Shown: positions 21,928 to 35,272, counted from the stretch's first letter. The stretch is 64,000 nucleotides of DNA from Platanthera guangdongensis (GCA_039583875.1 CM077167.1:147949010-148013009); one strand, 5' to 3'. A program made the numbers and translations. The notes: a model not told the origin generated them from the sequence alone.

Positions 21928-24900
21928 TGTAATATCTCATTTCCAACTAGACCCCTAAGAGTGGTTTTGGCCATGAATAGGTCATGACAAAACCCTAGGA
22001 AGCCAGAAATGGGCCAAGAGATAGGGGACAGAATGTGGAAGATCATCATGGTCTGCAAATAGTAGAACTCTGAGCATGGTTTAGGATGACCATGGGTCAC
22101 ACCCTAACCCCAAGACCCTACCACAACACCCCTAATACCTTGGGAGGCCCATTAGAGCCAAAAGGACCCATTAGGGTCAACCCAAGAGGCTCAGTTGACC
22201 AAGGTCAACCCTAGCCCTAAATAGGTCAAACTAGCCTACTTAGGGTCAATTGACCTACTCCTAGCCTAGAGGACCCCACCTATGCCCTCCTAACCCTAAA
22301 GTGAGGTCAATGGGTCACTAAGGACACATTGAGGTCAGCCCTAGAGGCCAGGTTGACCCAAGTCAACTCAAGCCCCTAATCTGGTCAAAGTACCCTTTCT
22401 AAGGGTATGTGACCTCCAAAGTGCAGGGTAACCCTACATAACCCTACCTAGACCCTAGGGGAAGCCAATGGGTCACCCAGGACCCATAGGGGTCAACCCA
22501 ATTGGTCATGTTGACCCAAGTCAACTCTAGCCCTAGATGGTCAAAGTGCCCTTGCCAAGGGGCATGTGACCACCAAGATGCCCAACCAACCCTATTCAAG
22601 TAACCCTAGACCTTAAGGGAGTCCAATGGGCCACTAAAAACCCAATGGAGTCAACCCAGATGGTCAAATTGGCCCGGGTCAACCCTCATTTAGGTCAAGT
22701 CAAACCTAGCCCAAAAGGGCTAACCCAAGCCCAAGCCACTTCTCCCTTAGGCTAACCTCATTCCCATGACCATCATAACCAAGTGGGCTGCATTTAGCTT
22801 GTGAGGTTAACTAGTCAACCAGAGGTGACTAGGAGAGAGAAAGGAGCTCCCCTCCATGATAATGGAGGAGAGAGAAATTGAGGAAGAGGAAGGGGAGAGT
22901 GGAAGGCCGGCCAAGGGAGGCTAACAGCCACCATTTATGGCTGCAATCAACTCCTCTAGGGGAGAGGAGTTGATTCCAGCCGTTTCCCGGCCACCAAGGG
23001 ATGGATTCAGCCCCCCTCCACTCTAACCGAGCCACACCTTTAATGGTGTTGATGGCCATTGAAGAACCAGCCTCCCCTCTTCCCCATTTGCCATTTAAAC
23101 ACCATCAGGGGGCCAAGGGGAATATTTTAGAGCGTTTACCTGGAGGAGACGAGCCATCCCACTGTGCTGTTGCAGAAGCCGAGCGCCGCCGCCGTCGTCA
23201 ATGGTATCCCGCCGCTCTTCTCGCATCCAGGCCGCCAGGAAGGTCCTCCCCCTCTCCTTAACTCATGAATAGATCGTAGCAATCAATAGGTCCAAGGTTC
23301 GGGCTCAATTGAGCCCGATCCAATTCGGCTTTTTCATGGATTTTTCTGAAAAACTTCACCTCTCGGTATCGCCGGAAAAGGGGCTTCCGGCGGCCAAGCC
23401 GCCGCCTGGGGATGGCCACCACCTCAACGGAGGTGGTGGTGTCGGTGGCCGGCCGGGAAGGTGGCCGGGTCGCCGGCAGTGGCGTTTGGAAATCGCTCCA
23501 GGCAGGACGAATCGCAGCCGTCGGCTGGAGCTTGAGGATGACCGGATTCCGTTAATCCTGCGCCAAGATTCGTGCAGATGGATGAATTAAACTATAGTGT
23601 ATGATATGTGTGTTTTATGAATTCTGTCACACTTAGGCCATTTAATGTTTTAATTATTTAAAAATAGTTAGAGGCTCTGTATGAGGAAATGATCAACATA
23701 GGATTTGTAGCCCCTTGGGTCTAGTGTATTTTAAAATTGGTTTGGACCAATTTGGGTGCCTGGTCTGACCAGGGCACCCATTTTAGTGGGGCCTACACAT
23801 TGGGCTAGGCAGTCATTAAATTGAGTGCCCACACTTCATCCCTAGCCCAAATCAGTTGAAACTTTGACAGAGAGTCTACCCTAGCTATACCTAGGGCTTG
23901 TCCGAAAATGGGAATTTTTGGAGAAAGTATTTCTATAGTTTTTGTAAAAATTTAATAATTATTAAATAAATTAAATAGGTGCCCTAAACACCTCCAAACC
24001 CTCCCAAATTTTAGTGAGTGGTCCCTGGGTTCATTTTAGGTATCTGTATAGAGTTTCACCTAATTTGGATATGTTTTGAATAGGTTTTGACCCAACCCTA
24101 ACTATACCTTAATAAGGGCATTTTGGTCAAAAGTGCATTTCTGATTTTCAGTGACCAAATCACCTCAACAGAGGCTGAAATTTGGGCCACTGACTTGTTA
24201 TGGCACTTAGCACCTCCCCATGGAATGTGGGATAGTGTGGAATTGATTTGCCCTAAGTTTCTATGCCAAACCCTAAGGAGGGACCTTTTTGCCTTGTGAA
24301 GGGCATGAACCCTAAACACCTTGGATGAACATCAAATTTTGCAAGGAGGTTCCTAGGATGTGTAAAACCCTTTGTTAAAAATATTAGCTAATTTTGAAAA
24401 GGGTAGGGGCCCCAAAACCCTAACCCTAGCTTAGGACCTAAAACTTGTTGTGTAGGTTTAGGTTAGCTAAACATCTTGAATCTTAACCAAATTTTGGTAG
24501 TGAGGGGATTAGGATATTTGGAGCCTCTGATAATTTACTTGAGGAATTTTGATCAATATTTGTAGCACTTCATTTGTAACCAATAGGATTACCCTAATTA
24601 ATAATTTGGCTATTGTGGTCTCACTGCCCATTGAAAGGGCATGAAACATTGGCAGAGGTAGTTTTAGCCTATGCTAATCATGTATGAATTTTGATAGAAT
24701 TTTTGGATAACTAGTTAGGGCATCTACATCACAAGTGCTTTATTTTGATTACATACTAAATAATCCTTGCAAGAGCCCATTACTTATTGACAAATCATGA
24801 AACTTGCTACTTAGTGTTTCTAGCTCAGTATTATCATGTGAGAATTTTTGTGGAAATATTTGATTGCTAATTGGTATACTTTGTTCATTAACCCATAAAC

Positions 24901-27202
24901 TTGAAAGTTCATGAGAAAATAAAATATAGCCTTATTCTTAAGTGATAAATTATGAAACTTTTTCTAGGGTATTTGTAGGCCATCACAATCATCCCTGAAT
25001 TTGCTCTGAATTTTTGGAGGCATTATTACTGTAAAATCTTTTAAATTGACTTTTTATGAGGTAACTTTGAAATTAAATTTAAGGGCCCAAACCTTCCTGA
25101 AAAATTTGAAGACTTAGGCCTTAAAGTTTATTATGCATTTTGTAATTACCATAAATTTATTGGAACATTATCTTGTCTGAAATTGCTACTTCATGTTCAA
25201 ACTTGGGCTTTTTGGATAATAGAATAAATAAATAAATTATCAGATAAATTAGGAAAAATTATGGATTTCTGGATTTATGCTTCAAATATCATTTTAGCCC
25301 TCTAGTAATTATTATAGTGGTATTGGATGAGTATTTCATGTACTTCCCTTTTTACGGCTCATGTAGCTTAAGTGGTCTGCATATAGCAAAACTGCAGGAA
25401 ATCATTTTGGATGTGAATTAGAGCGTGGGATGGATTTGATGGATTGCTGGAAGGATATGTAGAATGGGTGGCATCTATGGAAGATGAGTGAGGAGAGTGT
25501 GGTTTTTGTCTAGGGTTTAGAGGCGTTCGGGTCCGACAAAAGATCGTCCTACCCAAGGAGAGTTTGAGTCAAATCACCCTAGGATTAGCATATCAGAACA
25601 TGAGAAAGTAATGGGTAAGGGAATAAACCAATAACAAAAATAAGTACCTTGCGAAAGGGAACGCTGGGCGTAATCCCAACACAGTTCCTAGTGCCCCTTG
25701 AGAGCCCTTCACAGGGAATACCGGGGGCAGTCCTGGGTTAACGTAAACTGTTTTTAACAAGCTGAAAAGAGTAACTTAGTAATTAGGGTTTCACCTTTCA
25801 CAAACACTGATAGCACTGGAAGTTAGCTGGGAGCTTCGGCTCGAATGGTTAAAAGACGGACTTTGGGTCCGGGGAGCTTCGGCTCGATTGTTTGAGACGG
25901 ACGTGTTAGTCCGGGGAGCTTCGGCTCGGTTCTTGATTACGCTAAATTTGCATGTGCATAAAAGGGAAGGAAAATTAAGGTGGTGGGTCTACGGTATCGG
26001 AGGGTCGATGCACCGACGCCAATACGTTGACTCGGCAAGTGTGGTTAGCACTTCGCCAACAGAAGTCCGGTGCGCCAGCCGGCAAGAGTACGCAGGAGTC
26101 CGCTTCGTGCACCAAGCGTTGAGGCGTACGATAGGTCTGACCGGTAGTACTTTACTGGTTTAGAGGTGGGCGAGGCCCAACCCACCGCTTCCGTCTGCCA
26201 CTACGGAGGTATCCTGGGAGGTTACGGCTCCAGAAAGGGGGAACTAAAGGTCTGTGTGCACAGAGTCGGGTGTGTGCGTTGCACTTGCATGATCCATCAT
26301 ACCCACTTGCATGTCATAGCATAATCGATTCTTTTAACCCTGACACCTAAAGTATAAGTGGAATGGGACGCTTATACTTTAGGACCTACAAAACGACCCC
26401 TTGGTTTATAAGCTTGTGTGGGCAAGTTTATAAATTAAGGTTAATTTTGATATATATAGTTACTGTTGTTTGATAACCGACACCCCAACGTATAAATTGG
26501 TATGAGACTTTTTATACGATGGGAGCCTTGCAGAAGACCCCTTGGCTTATGTGTTTTCACATAAGTAAAGGTTATTTTTCATAATTCAGCTTATTGTCTT
26601 TACATGCTATAGAATTTGCTAGTATAGAACCGCTGCCATCTGCTTTTGATGTTCTCCACCTTCAAGTCCTCCCCTTTCTTCCTCTCCGCTCGGTGCCTAG
26701 GAGCCGTGGGGGAAGGGGCGGGGGATGATAGGACTTAGTCTTTTAGACTAACGGTTTTCGAACCGCATCATTTAGGGGATCGTGGAGACCAGCATGGAGG
26801 AGCAGCCCCAGAGACCGGTGCGCTTGGAGGTGGGGCAGTCTAGCTCCGGAGTTCATACAGCCGGGACCGTGAGTCTCGACCTTGAGTAGTTTTTCTGCTT
26901 CCGCATGAGTGATCTTTTTGTAGTGAGGATATGATGTACCGGGCATAAGCCCGTTTTTGCTACTCTGATGTATTATTCTGTGGACACTCCCTTCGTGGAG
27001 TTATATTTATTATGACATGTGATTTTCTGTGGACAGTTAGTTTTCATGACTTCTTTATGCTACTTTTCTGTGATCGAATTGGCCGGCAGAATCGGCGCTT
27101 TGTGGTGATGACCCTTCAGGGCGTGAAGGAGTCACCGCAAAACGGCGGTTCTGGGCCTAAGACCCCGGTGTCGAGAAAGAAAAAAAAGGGGGGGGTCTTA
27201 CA
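21928..27202 (+). repeat. 3' LTR of element G (5275 bp)
   Basis: Partner of 11557-16819, colinear over its whole length with scattered substitutions and a few small indels. One is an extra CTTCCCTTTTT near 25345. It ends CTTACA at 27202 and is followed by the CTCTT duplication. Confidence 0.95.
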
Positions 27203-29469
27203 CTCTTTCTGGCAATAGTGGCAGAGGAGTCATCAGAATCAGTCCTGAATTCATCACTTTCAGAACTTTGCTCATCATATAGAGCATCAATCTTTTTCAT
27301 GTAATCCTTCTGAAGTTGAGTTGAAGCAGATGTAGCAGCAGTGGTTGGAGCAGCAACAGATACAGCACTAGTAACAGAAGTTAAAGCAGCAGCAGCAACA
27401 ACAAAAATAGAAGTTGAGGCAGTAATAACAACAGACACAGAAAGTTCTGGAGCAACACTTTTACAAGGTATAACAGCAGTAATATTAGCAGCAGTAATAA
27501 TAATAGCAGTTGGGGCAGCAATAGTTTCAGATGAAACACTTTCAGATACAACAATATCAGCAACATCAGGAATATCAACATCAAACACAGAAGGCTCAAA
27601 ATCATGTGCCTCTGTCATCTGCATATCCTTAGAGATTAACGCATCAGCAGTATCAGCAATAACATCAATAAAACTTTCAGCAAGAAGGGCAGCAGCATCA
27701 GAAACATCAACAATGCTTTCAGCAGGAGTAGCAGCATCATATAGTGAATTGACAAGAGAATAAATAATTCTGATGTCACAGCTAGAGAAGGGCACAATGG
27801 CCTTGGACATATCCTCTGATGGGTGAACATCAACTCTCTCTGGAAGACAACTGAAATAGGCTGAATCAAATACTGAAAGTAAGGACCTGATGTCCACTGG
27901 GAAGATTGCAACTGGAGGGGGAACTGTAGCTTGAAGAACAACAGCAGCAGCAACAACAATAACTGAAGAAATAGCAGGCAAGCTCACTTCATAAGGCATC
28001 TCCCCCTGCCTAGATTCAGATAAGGCTAGATCAAGGCACACTGATGAAGGGATTGCCTGAGGGAAGAGGGAGGATAGCCTGGCAGAAAGGGCTGCCACTA
28101 ACTCAAGTAAGGGATCCAAGGAGGTCTCCAATAGAAGAGATAGCCTGGGGGCTAGCAGTTCATATATCCTGTCAGCCAGGGCTGGAATATCTACTTGCTC
28201 AACAGGGATGTGAGCAGAGGTAGAGGATGGAGGTGGAGCTACTGGTGATGGTGGTGGAGAGCTGGTGGATGGTAGGAGTGATGGTTGAGGTGTGGGTATA
28301 GTGGAGATGGAAGATAGTGGAATTGAGATAGAGGGTGTGAAGGTGGGTTGATCAATGATCTCTTGTAGAAGTTCCTGGTAAGATGTTGATGAGGAGGGGA
28401 GCTCAGGAGGAGATGAGGGTGAGTCATCCATGAGGGAATCATCAATAAGATTGAAGGAGGGAATGGAGGGTGATGTGGCAATGTCTGGTTGAGGGTAGGA
28501 ATATAATGGATGGAAGATTTCTTCTGTTATTGGTAGAGTTGGAATTGGAGATGGTATTGATGTTGGAGAAGGGCTGGAGATGATGATAGTGGATGAAGTT
28601 TGAATGGTGGATGGAACTGGAGAAGATGGAATTGGAGGAGGAGGAGAGGCAGCAGCAGGCAAGTCATCTGCAGGGGCAGAGACTTGAGGGGAAGTGACTA
28701 TTACAATCCTGGTGCCTGAAGGTGTGCTTGAAGAGGGCCTGCTGGGCTTGATGATCTGCCTGTTCCATTTGCCAAATAGGGCACAGGACAATCTCTTAGA
28801 TGCATTAATATGTATCACAGATGATACAAGCAGAGTAGGGCATCTGTTCTGCAGAAAGAGTCCTAGAATCCTCCCAAAATTCACAAACTTCTTATTTATT
28901 TTCTTTTTAATAAGGTCAAAGAAGACCTCTCCCTAGTTCAACTGTTTCTTGTCCACTATGGCTCCCATTAAGCATAGCTAATACCTAGAAATGGTATCAT
29001 GTGCTGAGTGCTTAGCCAACAAAACCTTCCCAACTACATCAGCCAAGAACCTGTACTCCACAGCTAGGTTCTTCTTCAGCAGCTTGCTAGGGTTAGCTTC
29101 ACAGTGACCCATTCTTGCAAGCAGATCAGCAAATTCCTCTCCAGATAGATCAGCAGAGTCTCTACCACAACTTAACTCAAAAACTTCTGTCAGAATGGCT
29201 GGAGTCAAGGGTACCTGAGTTCCAGAAATTGAACCAACTATGGTGTTTTGATCCTGGTTGTGGGCAGTGTAGACCCACTCCTTAATCTCATCAGCAGCAA
29301 GCCTGATCCTGGTGGTCATGATGGTAGCAAGTTTCTGCTCCTTGAAGAGTTCCAAAATATCCTGGAAAACTTGATCAGTAGTGCTGAAGGACTCCATGTC
29401 AATGTCAAAGCCAGCATCGAATTTCATGGCGGCGAGAACAGCAACAGAAACTGCCATGGTTACCTGCAA
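27203..29469 (-). pseudogene. 3' ORF of element C, N-terminal part
   Basis: Minus-strand ORF beginning at ATG 29469, between RNase H of C and its polypurine tract. The first 180 codons (29469-28930) look like the plant transposon-protein / gag-like family: ILTEVFELSCG, FADLLARMGHCEANPS, EYRFLADVVGKVLLAKHSAHD. Two stops follow, TAG at 28980-28978 and TAG at 28935-28933. After them comes a 500-residue region rich in Pro, Ser, Thr, Ile, Val and Ala (28700-27300) with no recognised domain. The frame then meets element G and resumes at 11556. The function is unknown. The domain resemblance suggests a capsid-like accessory protein rather than an envelope. Confidence 0.6.
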
Positions 29470-29955
29470 AAATCAACAAACAAAACGACCAAGTGTAGAA
29501 ATGGTTGGAGGGAAAGAGAATTTTTGCAGAGAAATCGAAAGCGCAAAAGGAGAACGATGGAGAAAAATGAATTTTATATTAGGGTTCGACGCAGAAAAGG
29601 AAAGATCGTTGAACTCAGTTCGACGATCGGGGCTTCTAAAGGAATCTGAAGAGTCTGCAATATCGTCGAGCTCCGTTCGACGATATTGGAGAGCGTCGAG
29701 CTCCGTTCGTCGATAGTTCAGAGAACCAAATCATCGAGCGCCGTTCGACGATCGTAGACCTGAGAGATAGTTGAACACTATCTGAGAAGTGCTGAACTCA
29801 AGTCGACGATTTCGAAAATCGTCGATCTCCGTTCGACGATCTGGGGGAAAATCGTCGAGCGCAGTTCAGAGACCAGAAAAACACTCTAGACACTAAGAAA
29901 AATCAAGATGTTTGCCTAGTCTTGGTCAATTTTTAAACTTTTAAAATCTTGGAGA
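29470..29955 (-). repeat. Palindrome-rich leader of the 3' ORF of element C
   Basis: Non-coding segment between RNase H and the 3' ORF. From 29595 to 29870 it carries about eight copies of imperfect palindromes of the form TCGTCGA-n-TTCGACGAT. These are the same family as in the LTRs of C. The ATG of the 3' ORF lies just downstream on the minus strand. Confidence 0.75.
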
Positions 29956-31460
29956 TTATTTTAGACTTCCTCCATCTAACATTCCTAACTGATTTAGGAA
30001 GAAGGTGTGTTTCTTTTCATCCAAGGGCTTGGTGAAAATATCTCCCCTTTGTAAATCAGTTGGGATATATTGCTGTTCAATTTTATTCTTCTCAACATTA
30101 TCCCTTAAGAAATGATGTCTAATTTCTATGTGTTTTGTCCTACTATGGAGGACTGGATTTTGAGCTATAGAAATGGCACTGGTGTTATCACAAAAGATTT
30201 TAGACTTCTCTAAGTTGTAGCCATAGTCTAGGAGTTGGTTTTGAATCCACAAGATTTGTGAACAACAACTTCCTGCAGCCGTATATTCAGCTTCAGCAGT
30301 TGAAGTTGACACAGAAGTTTGTTTCTTGCAAAACTAAGAGACAAGTCTGTCACCAAGGAACTAACAAGTTCCACTGGTGCTTTTCCTGTCAATTCTGCAT
30401 CCAGCATAATCAGCATCAGAAAATCCAGTTAAATCAAATGCTGAATCTTTTGGATACCAGAGACCTAGATTTGGACAACTTTTACATACCTGAGAATCCT
30501 CTTTACTAGTGTTAGGTGTGACTCTCTAGGGCTTACTTGGAACCTAGCACATATACATGTAGCAAACATTATATCTGGTCTACTAGCTGTAAGGTATAGT
30601 AAAGAGCCAATCATTGTTCTATATGTTGTCTGATCAACAGGTTTCCCATGTTCATCAGCATCCAATACAGCATTAGTAGGCATAGGTGTTTTCATGCAAG
30701 ATGCTTCAGACATGCCAAATTTCTTAACCAATTCATTTGCATACTTCATTTGAGAAATAAAGATGCCTTCAGCATGTTGTTTGACTTGCAATCCTAGAAA
30801 TAAGGATAGCTCACTCATGCTACTCATTTCAAATTTAGAATGCATTAGGTTGGAAAACCTTCTGCACAATTTTGAATCAGTAGAACCAAAAATAATATCA
30901 TCTACATATATCTGTACTAGTAGGGTATGAGACTTATGGGTTCTAATGAAAAGAGTTTGGTCTACTCTACCCCTTATAAATCCATTTTCCAAAAGGAAGC
31001 ATGCTATGGTCTCATACCATGCTCTAGGAGCTTGCTTGAGACCATATAATGCTTTGTTCAACTTAAAAACATAATCAGGATAAGTTGGAGAGATAAAACC
31101 TGGAGGTTGTCTGACATATACTTCTTCTTTGATGTCTCCATTTAGAAATGCACTTTTGACATCCATCTGATATACCTTGAAGCCTTTATGTGCTGCATAA
31201 TCTAAGAAAATTCTGATGGCTTCCAATCTTGCAACTGGTGCAAAAGTCTGGTCATAGTCTATGCCTTCTTCTTGAGAATATCCTTGAGCAACTAGCCTTG
31301 CCTTGTTCCTTACAATTACTCCTTGATCATCCAGTTTGTTTCTGAACACCCACTTTGTTCCAACAATGGAGTGATCCTTAGGCTTAGGCAATAGTTCCCA
31401 AACTTTGTTCCTTTCAAATTGATGCAACTCTTCTTGCATTGCAATGATCCAGTGTGGATC
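29956..31460 (-). pseudogene. pol: Reverse transcriptase and RNase H of element C
   Basis: Minus strand. RT has [33 protein letters not shown] (cited by its ends only), [24 protein letters not shown] and the catalytic YVDDIIFG (about 30905). The frame shifts near 30467, just after LVKRILRYV. Another shift returns it before 30312, where RNase H continues with STSTAEAEYTAAG, DNTSAISIAQNP and RTKHIEIRHHF, ending GMLDGGSLK at 29956. A TAA at 31461-31463 separates it from the integrase part, so at least three lesions are present. Confidence 0.92.
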
Positions 31461-33113
31461 TTACTCGGCATCTTGAATGGACTGAGGTTCAATTTGAGAT
31501 AGGAAGCAAGTGTGCAACAGGTTTTGGTTGACCTGATTTCTGGTTTGCACACCAGCTGAGATGTCTCCAATTATTTGGGAAATTGTATGGTCTCTTGATG
31601 TTACTAAATCAATAGGGGGTGTTGATTGTTCACCAACAAGTGTTGTTGTTTCCTCTTGTGGTACAACAACTGGCTCTTCAGGTTGTTTCTCTTCAATGTG
31701 TTGAATACTTTCTTCATCTTCACTGCTTTCCTCTTTTTGAGTAACCTGTAACTTGTTCAAGTCTTCAAGAAGAGAATGTTCCTGCAAATGTGCTATGGTA
31801 GAAGTGTTCTTCTCCTTGAAAGACATGTTAGATTCATCAAATGATATATGAACAGATTCCTCAATTTTTAAAGATGATTTATTATAAACCCTATAAGCCT
31901 TACTAATCATGGAGTATCCCAGAAACACTCCTTCATCAGCTTTAGCTTGAAATTTTGCTAAATATTTCTTGTCATTATTATGTATATAGCAAGTACAACC
32001 AAAAACTCTAAAATAATCAACTTTAGGTTTCTTCCCTTTGAGTAATTCATAGGGAGTCTTACCCTTTAGTTTATGTTTCAAACTTCTATTCAGCACATAG
32101 TTGGAGGTGTTCACTGCCTCTGCCCAAAAGGATAGAGGAAGATGAGCATCTGACAACAATGTAGTGGCAGATTCAATAAGGGTTCTATTTTTTCTTTCAG
32201 CTACCCCATTTTGTTGAGTAGTTCTAGGAGCTGAGAAAGTATGCCTGATCCCTTCACTCTGACAGAACTCTTGCATAAGAAGAGAATCAAACTCTGTCCC
32301 ATGATCACTTCTGATCAGGGCAATATGAGTATTGAACTCAATCTGTGTACATTTGAGAAACTCTGTCAAACACTTAAAGTTATCAGACTTCTTTCTCAGA
32401 AAGAACACCCATGTGAATCTAGAGAAGTCATCTACAACTACTAAGGTGTAAGATTTTCCTCCTAGGCTTTGTACTGTGATGGATCCAAAAAGATCCATGT
32501 GTAACAGATACAATATCCTAGGTGAATCACTCTTATTAAGTGACTTAAAACTATTTTTAGTTTGCTTGCCTAATTGACAAGCCCTATAGAGTCCTTCCTT
32601 CTTGTAGGGGCCAGAAGGTAGTCCTCTAACAAGGTTGTCCTTGGATATCCTAGCAATAGTTCTAAGGTTTAAGTGTCCTAGTCTCTTATGCCATAAAATA
32701 TTAGGTCTACAGACAGAATTGAACAGGCAAATATCTACATCTGTTGAAAGAAAATCTACTAGATAGATATTACCTTTCCTTTTACCTGTCAACACAGTTG
32801 TGTTGTCCTCTGACTTGATCTTGCATAAAGCTTTGCTGAAGGTTACCTGGTAGCCTTCATCACACAGCTGATTGATGCTTATTAAGTTGTGCTTCAGTCC
32901 TTCCAAATAAGCTACCTTCTTGAATATTACTGATCCAATCTGGACTGCACCATATCCTTTAGTTTGTCCAAAGTTTGAATCACCAAATATAACTTTGGGT
33001 CCAAGCTTGGCTTTAAAGGATGTGAGGTTGTCCTTGTTTCCTGTCATGTGCTTAGAGCACCCACTATCCAAGTACCATTGCTGGTTTGATGTTTGATAGG
33101 TCTTCACCTGCAC
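31461..33113 (-). pseudogene. pol: Protease and integrase region of element C, open frame
   Basis: 550-codon open stretch on the minus strand, in frame with gag. Protease site WYLDSGCSKHMTG begins about residue 13. The GAG-pre-integrase motif is LWHKRLGHLNLRT. Integrase has D in LLHMDLFG, D in IRSDHGTEFD and E in QNGVAERKNRTL, then FWAEAVNTSNYVLNR and the FRVFGCTCYIHN segment. The tail is acidic. It ends in a TAA where RT would follow in frame. Confidence 0.92.
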
Positions 33114-33143
33114 ATAAAATAATTCATTTGTTTTTGACCCAGT

Positions 33144-35141
33144 TTACCTTGGGCCTAGTTGATAACCTTTAAACTCAGAAATAAAGGACATCCCAGGTTG
33201 ACTCTTATAACCTTCAGGATGATATCTCCTTGGAGGTATAATCCATTCAGTATATGGGTTAAAGATTTGGGATGAAGGACCCCTAGGATTGGATTTTGAC
33301 TTGCCCTTGAAAGAGTTTCCAGAGCTCTGATCTCTGTTCGACGATCGTGGAGCTGCGTTCGATGATCTTGGGTCAGATCGTCGAGCTCCGCTCGACGGTC
33401 GACTGTGGCAGAGTTCAGGAACTTGAGATCGTCGACCTGAGTTCGACGATTTTGCCTGAGATCGTCGATCTGCGTTCGGCGATCGTCGAGCTCCGTTCGA
33501 CGATTTTTGCTGGAACTTAGTTTTCTTAGGCAGATCAGAATTTTTCCTAGCTACCTCTACAACTCCCTTTCCTTTATCAGAAATGAACTTGATTGGAGTT
33601 GTTAGAACTATGGGTTGGCTGGATGAAGCACCCAAGCCCAGTGTACTATTAAATCTGGAGTTCACTGTGCTTGTGATGTCCATCAGCTTGATACTTCTCC
33701 CATTAAGGGATTCTTCAAGCTTCTTGGCCTCTGATAGCTCACCTTTCAGTGAAGCTATCTGCTCCCTACAGCACTCCAACTCCTGAGAGAGTTTGAGGTT
33801 TTTTCACTTTAAAGTATTATGTTCAGATAAATGATTTCTGAGAGAGATAATTTCTTTCTCAGATTTTAGTAAGTCTAAACATAATGCTTTAAACTCAGAT
33901 TTAAAGTCTTCTGAATTGAAATCAAAAGAGCTGATTACCTGGTCCTCTTCAAGTTGAGTCTCTGAGTCTGACTCTGAGTCTTCTTCATCTGAATTATGTT
34001 GTGAGGCATTGATTGCCATCATGCAGAACTCCTTCTCTTCTGCATCATATTCATCATCACTGGAGCTGGATGAGGCTTCTGACTCCTCTTCAGTCTCACT
34101 CCAGGATTCAGCAACAAACCCCTTTCTTGTGTGTTTGTTTTTGCTTGAGGAGGGTTTGCCATTGCCATTCCTCTTGGAGTCTTTCTCATTTCTTCTTTCT
34201 TTCTTGTCCCTTCTGTCCTTATTTTTGTTTTCTGGACAGTCAGGTACAATGTGCCCTGGTTTCCTGCAACCAAAGCAGACAATTTCCCTATTATTAATTG
34301 ACTTATCATACCTTGGCTTATCATGCTTCTTGTATGATCTCCTTCTGAAGTCCTTTCTGGCCATCTTGTAAAATATTTTGGCCAACAGACTGAGCAGTTC
34401 ATCATTGCCTGTGACTTTATCTTCAGGCTGATCTTCAGTTGCTTTGAAGGCTATTGTCTTCGCTTTTCTTGTGGCTGGTGAAGCAGCCTTCTGCTCTTCT
34501 TCTCTATTTTTGATTAGTAGCTCATAAGATTTGAGCTTGCCCAAAAGAGCTTTTGTGGTGATCTCATTCAAACTTCTGGCATCCTTGATTGGCCAGATTC
34601 TTGAATCCCAAGTGTTAGGGAAGCACATTAGAATTTTTTCATTAAGTTCAGTCAGTGATATCTCCTTATCCAAAGTCCTGAGTTCACTGACTATCAAACT
34701 GAGTCTATTGTACATATCTCCAACTGACTCAGCTTCTCCCTTCTTGAAATTCTTATATTGAGATATGAGGTGGGATCTCCTGTCCTTTCTCTCATCAGCT
34801 GAGCCTGAGACTATTTCAGAGAGTTTATTCCAGATTTCCTTTGCTGAATTGCATTCAGCCACCTTTTGAAAGATGTCATCAGACATGGTCTGGGCTAAGA
34901 TATTCATAGCCTTTGCATCAGCTACCTTCCAATTCTTGATATCACAATCTGTTCCTGATGGGGGTGGAACAACATTTGTACTTGAGTTCTCTGGAGGTCT
35001 TGGGCAAACTGTCAAAACAGAATTAAAAATATCCTCGTCAATAAAATTCATGTATAATTTAATCCTTGCTTTCCAAAGTGCAAACTTGGATAGATTACAC
35101 ACTGGAGGTCTGGTGCTAGCATAATCTTTGTTTTGGGCCAT
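33144..35141 (-). pseudogene. gag: Gag of element C, one internal stop
   Basis: Minus strand, ATG 35141. Residues 1-215 are the copia gag core (LWKARIKLYM, LAQTMSDDIFQKV, CNSAKEIWNKL, MYNRLSLIVSELR). A CCHC knuckle CFGCRKPGHIVPDC lies near residue 290, followed by a very acidic and basic tail. A TGA at 33804 interrupts the frame; a Leu/Glu coiled-coil stretch continues in frame to about 33680. The C-terminal part (33510-33340) is an Arg-Arg-Ser repeat region. It is encoded by the same palindromes found in the LTRs. It ends at TAA 33144, with small compensating frame changes between there and protease. Confidence 0.88.
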
Positions 35142-35252
35142 GATTGGTGAAGAAATAATCTAATAATAAAATCTACAGCAAGTAGATCTAACTAGGGATC
35201 TTTGGGTTCAGGTGTTAGCCTGTGCAACCACCAATGTGTGGTATGTTTAACC

Positions 35253-35270
35253 AACCTGCCTCTGATACCA
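35253..35270 (-). promoter_or_regulatory. Primer binding site of element C, tRNA-iMet
   Basis: On the minus strand TGGTATCAGAGGCAGGTT, two bases after the 5' LTR end. The first 11 bases match the initiator tRNA-Met complement. Confidence 0.88.
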
Positions 35271-35272
35271 AT

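Larger units (their letters stand above)
11557..27202 (+). mobile_element. Element G: Tekay/Del-like chromovirus with very long LTRs
   Basis: Plus-strand gypsy element of about 15.6 kb. LTRs are 11557-16819 and 21928-27202, starting TGTAA and ending CTTACA. The duplication CTCTT is at 11552-11556 and 27203-27207. A tRNA-iMet primer site, one gag-pol reading frame and a C-terminal chromodomain identify a chromovirus, and the long LTRs point to Tekay/Del. It is the least decayed gag-pol in the window. Its LTRs differ by roughly two percent in the first 600 bp by eye, so it is fairly young. Confidence 0.93.

Noticed and set aside
27157..27202. Continuation of the 3' ORF of C beyond 27203
   Set aside because: These codons are read from the end of the G LTR; the true continuation lies at 11556.
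27341..27763. Plus-strand Ala/Ile/Val/Thr-rich frame
   Set aside because: Shadow of the low-complexity part of the minus-strand 3' ORF of C.
33108..33147. Intron-like segment between gag and protease of element C (GTAAAC...GTGCAG on the minus strand)
   Set aside because: Only 40 nt, too short for a plant intron, and removing it creates a stop in the gag frame. Small compensating indels explain it better.
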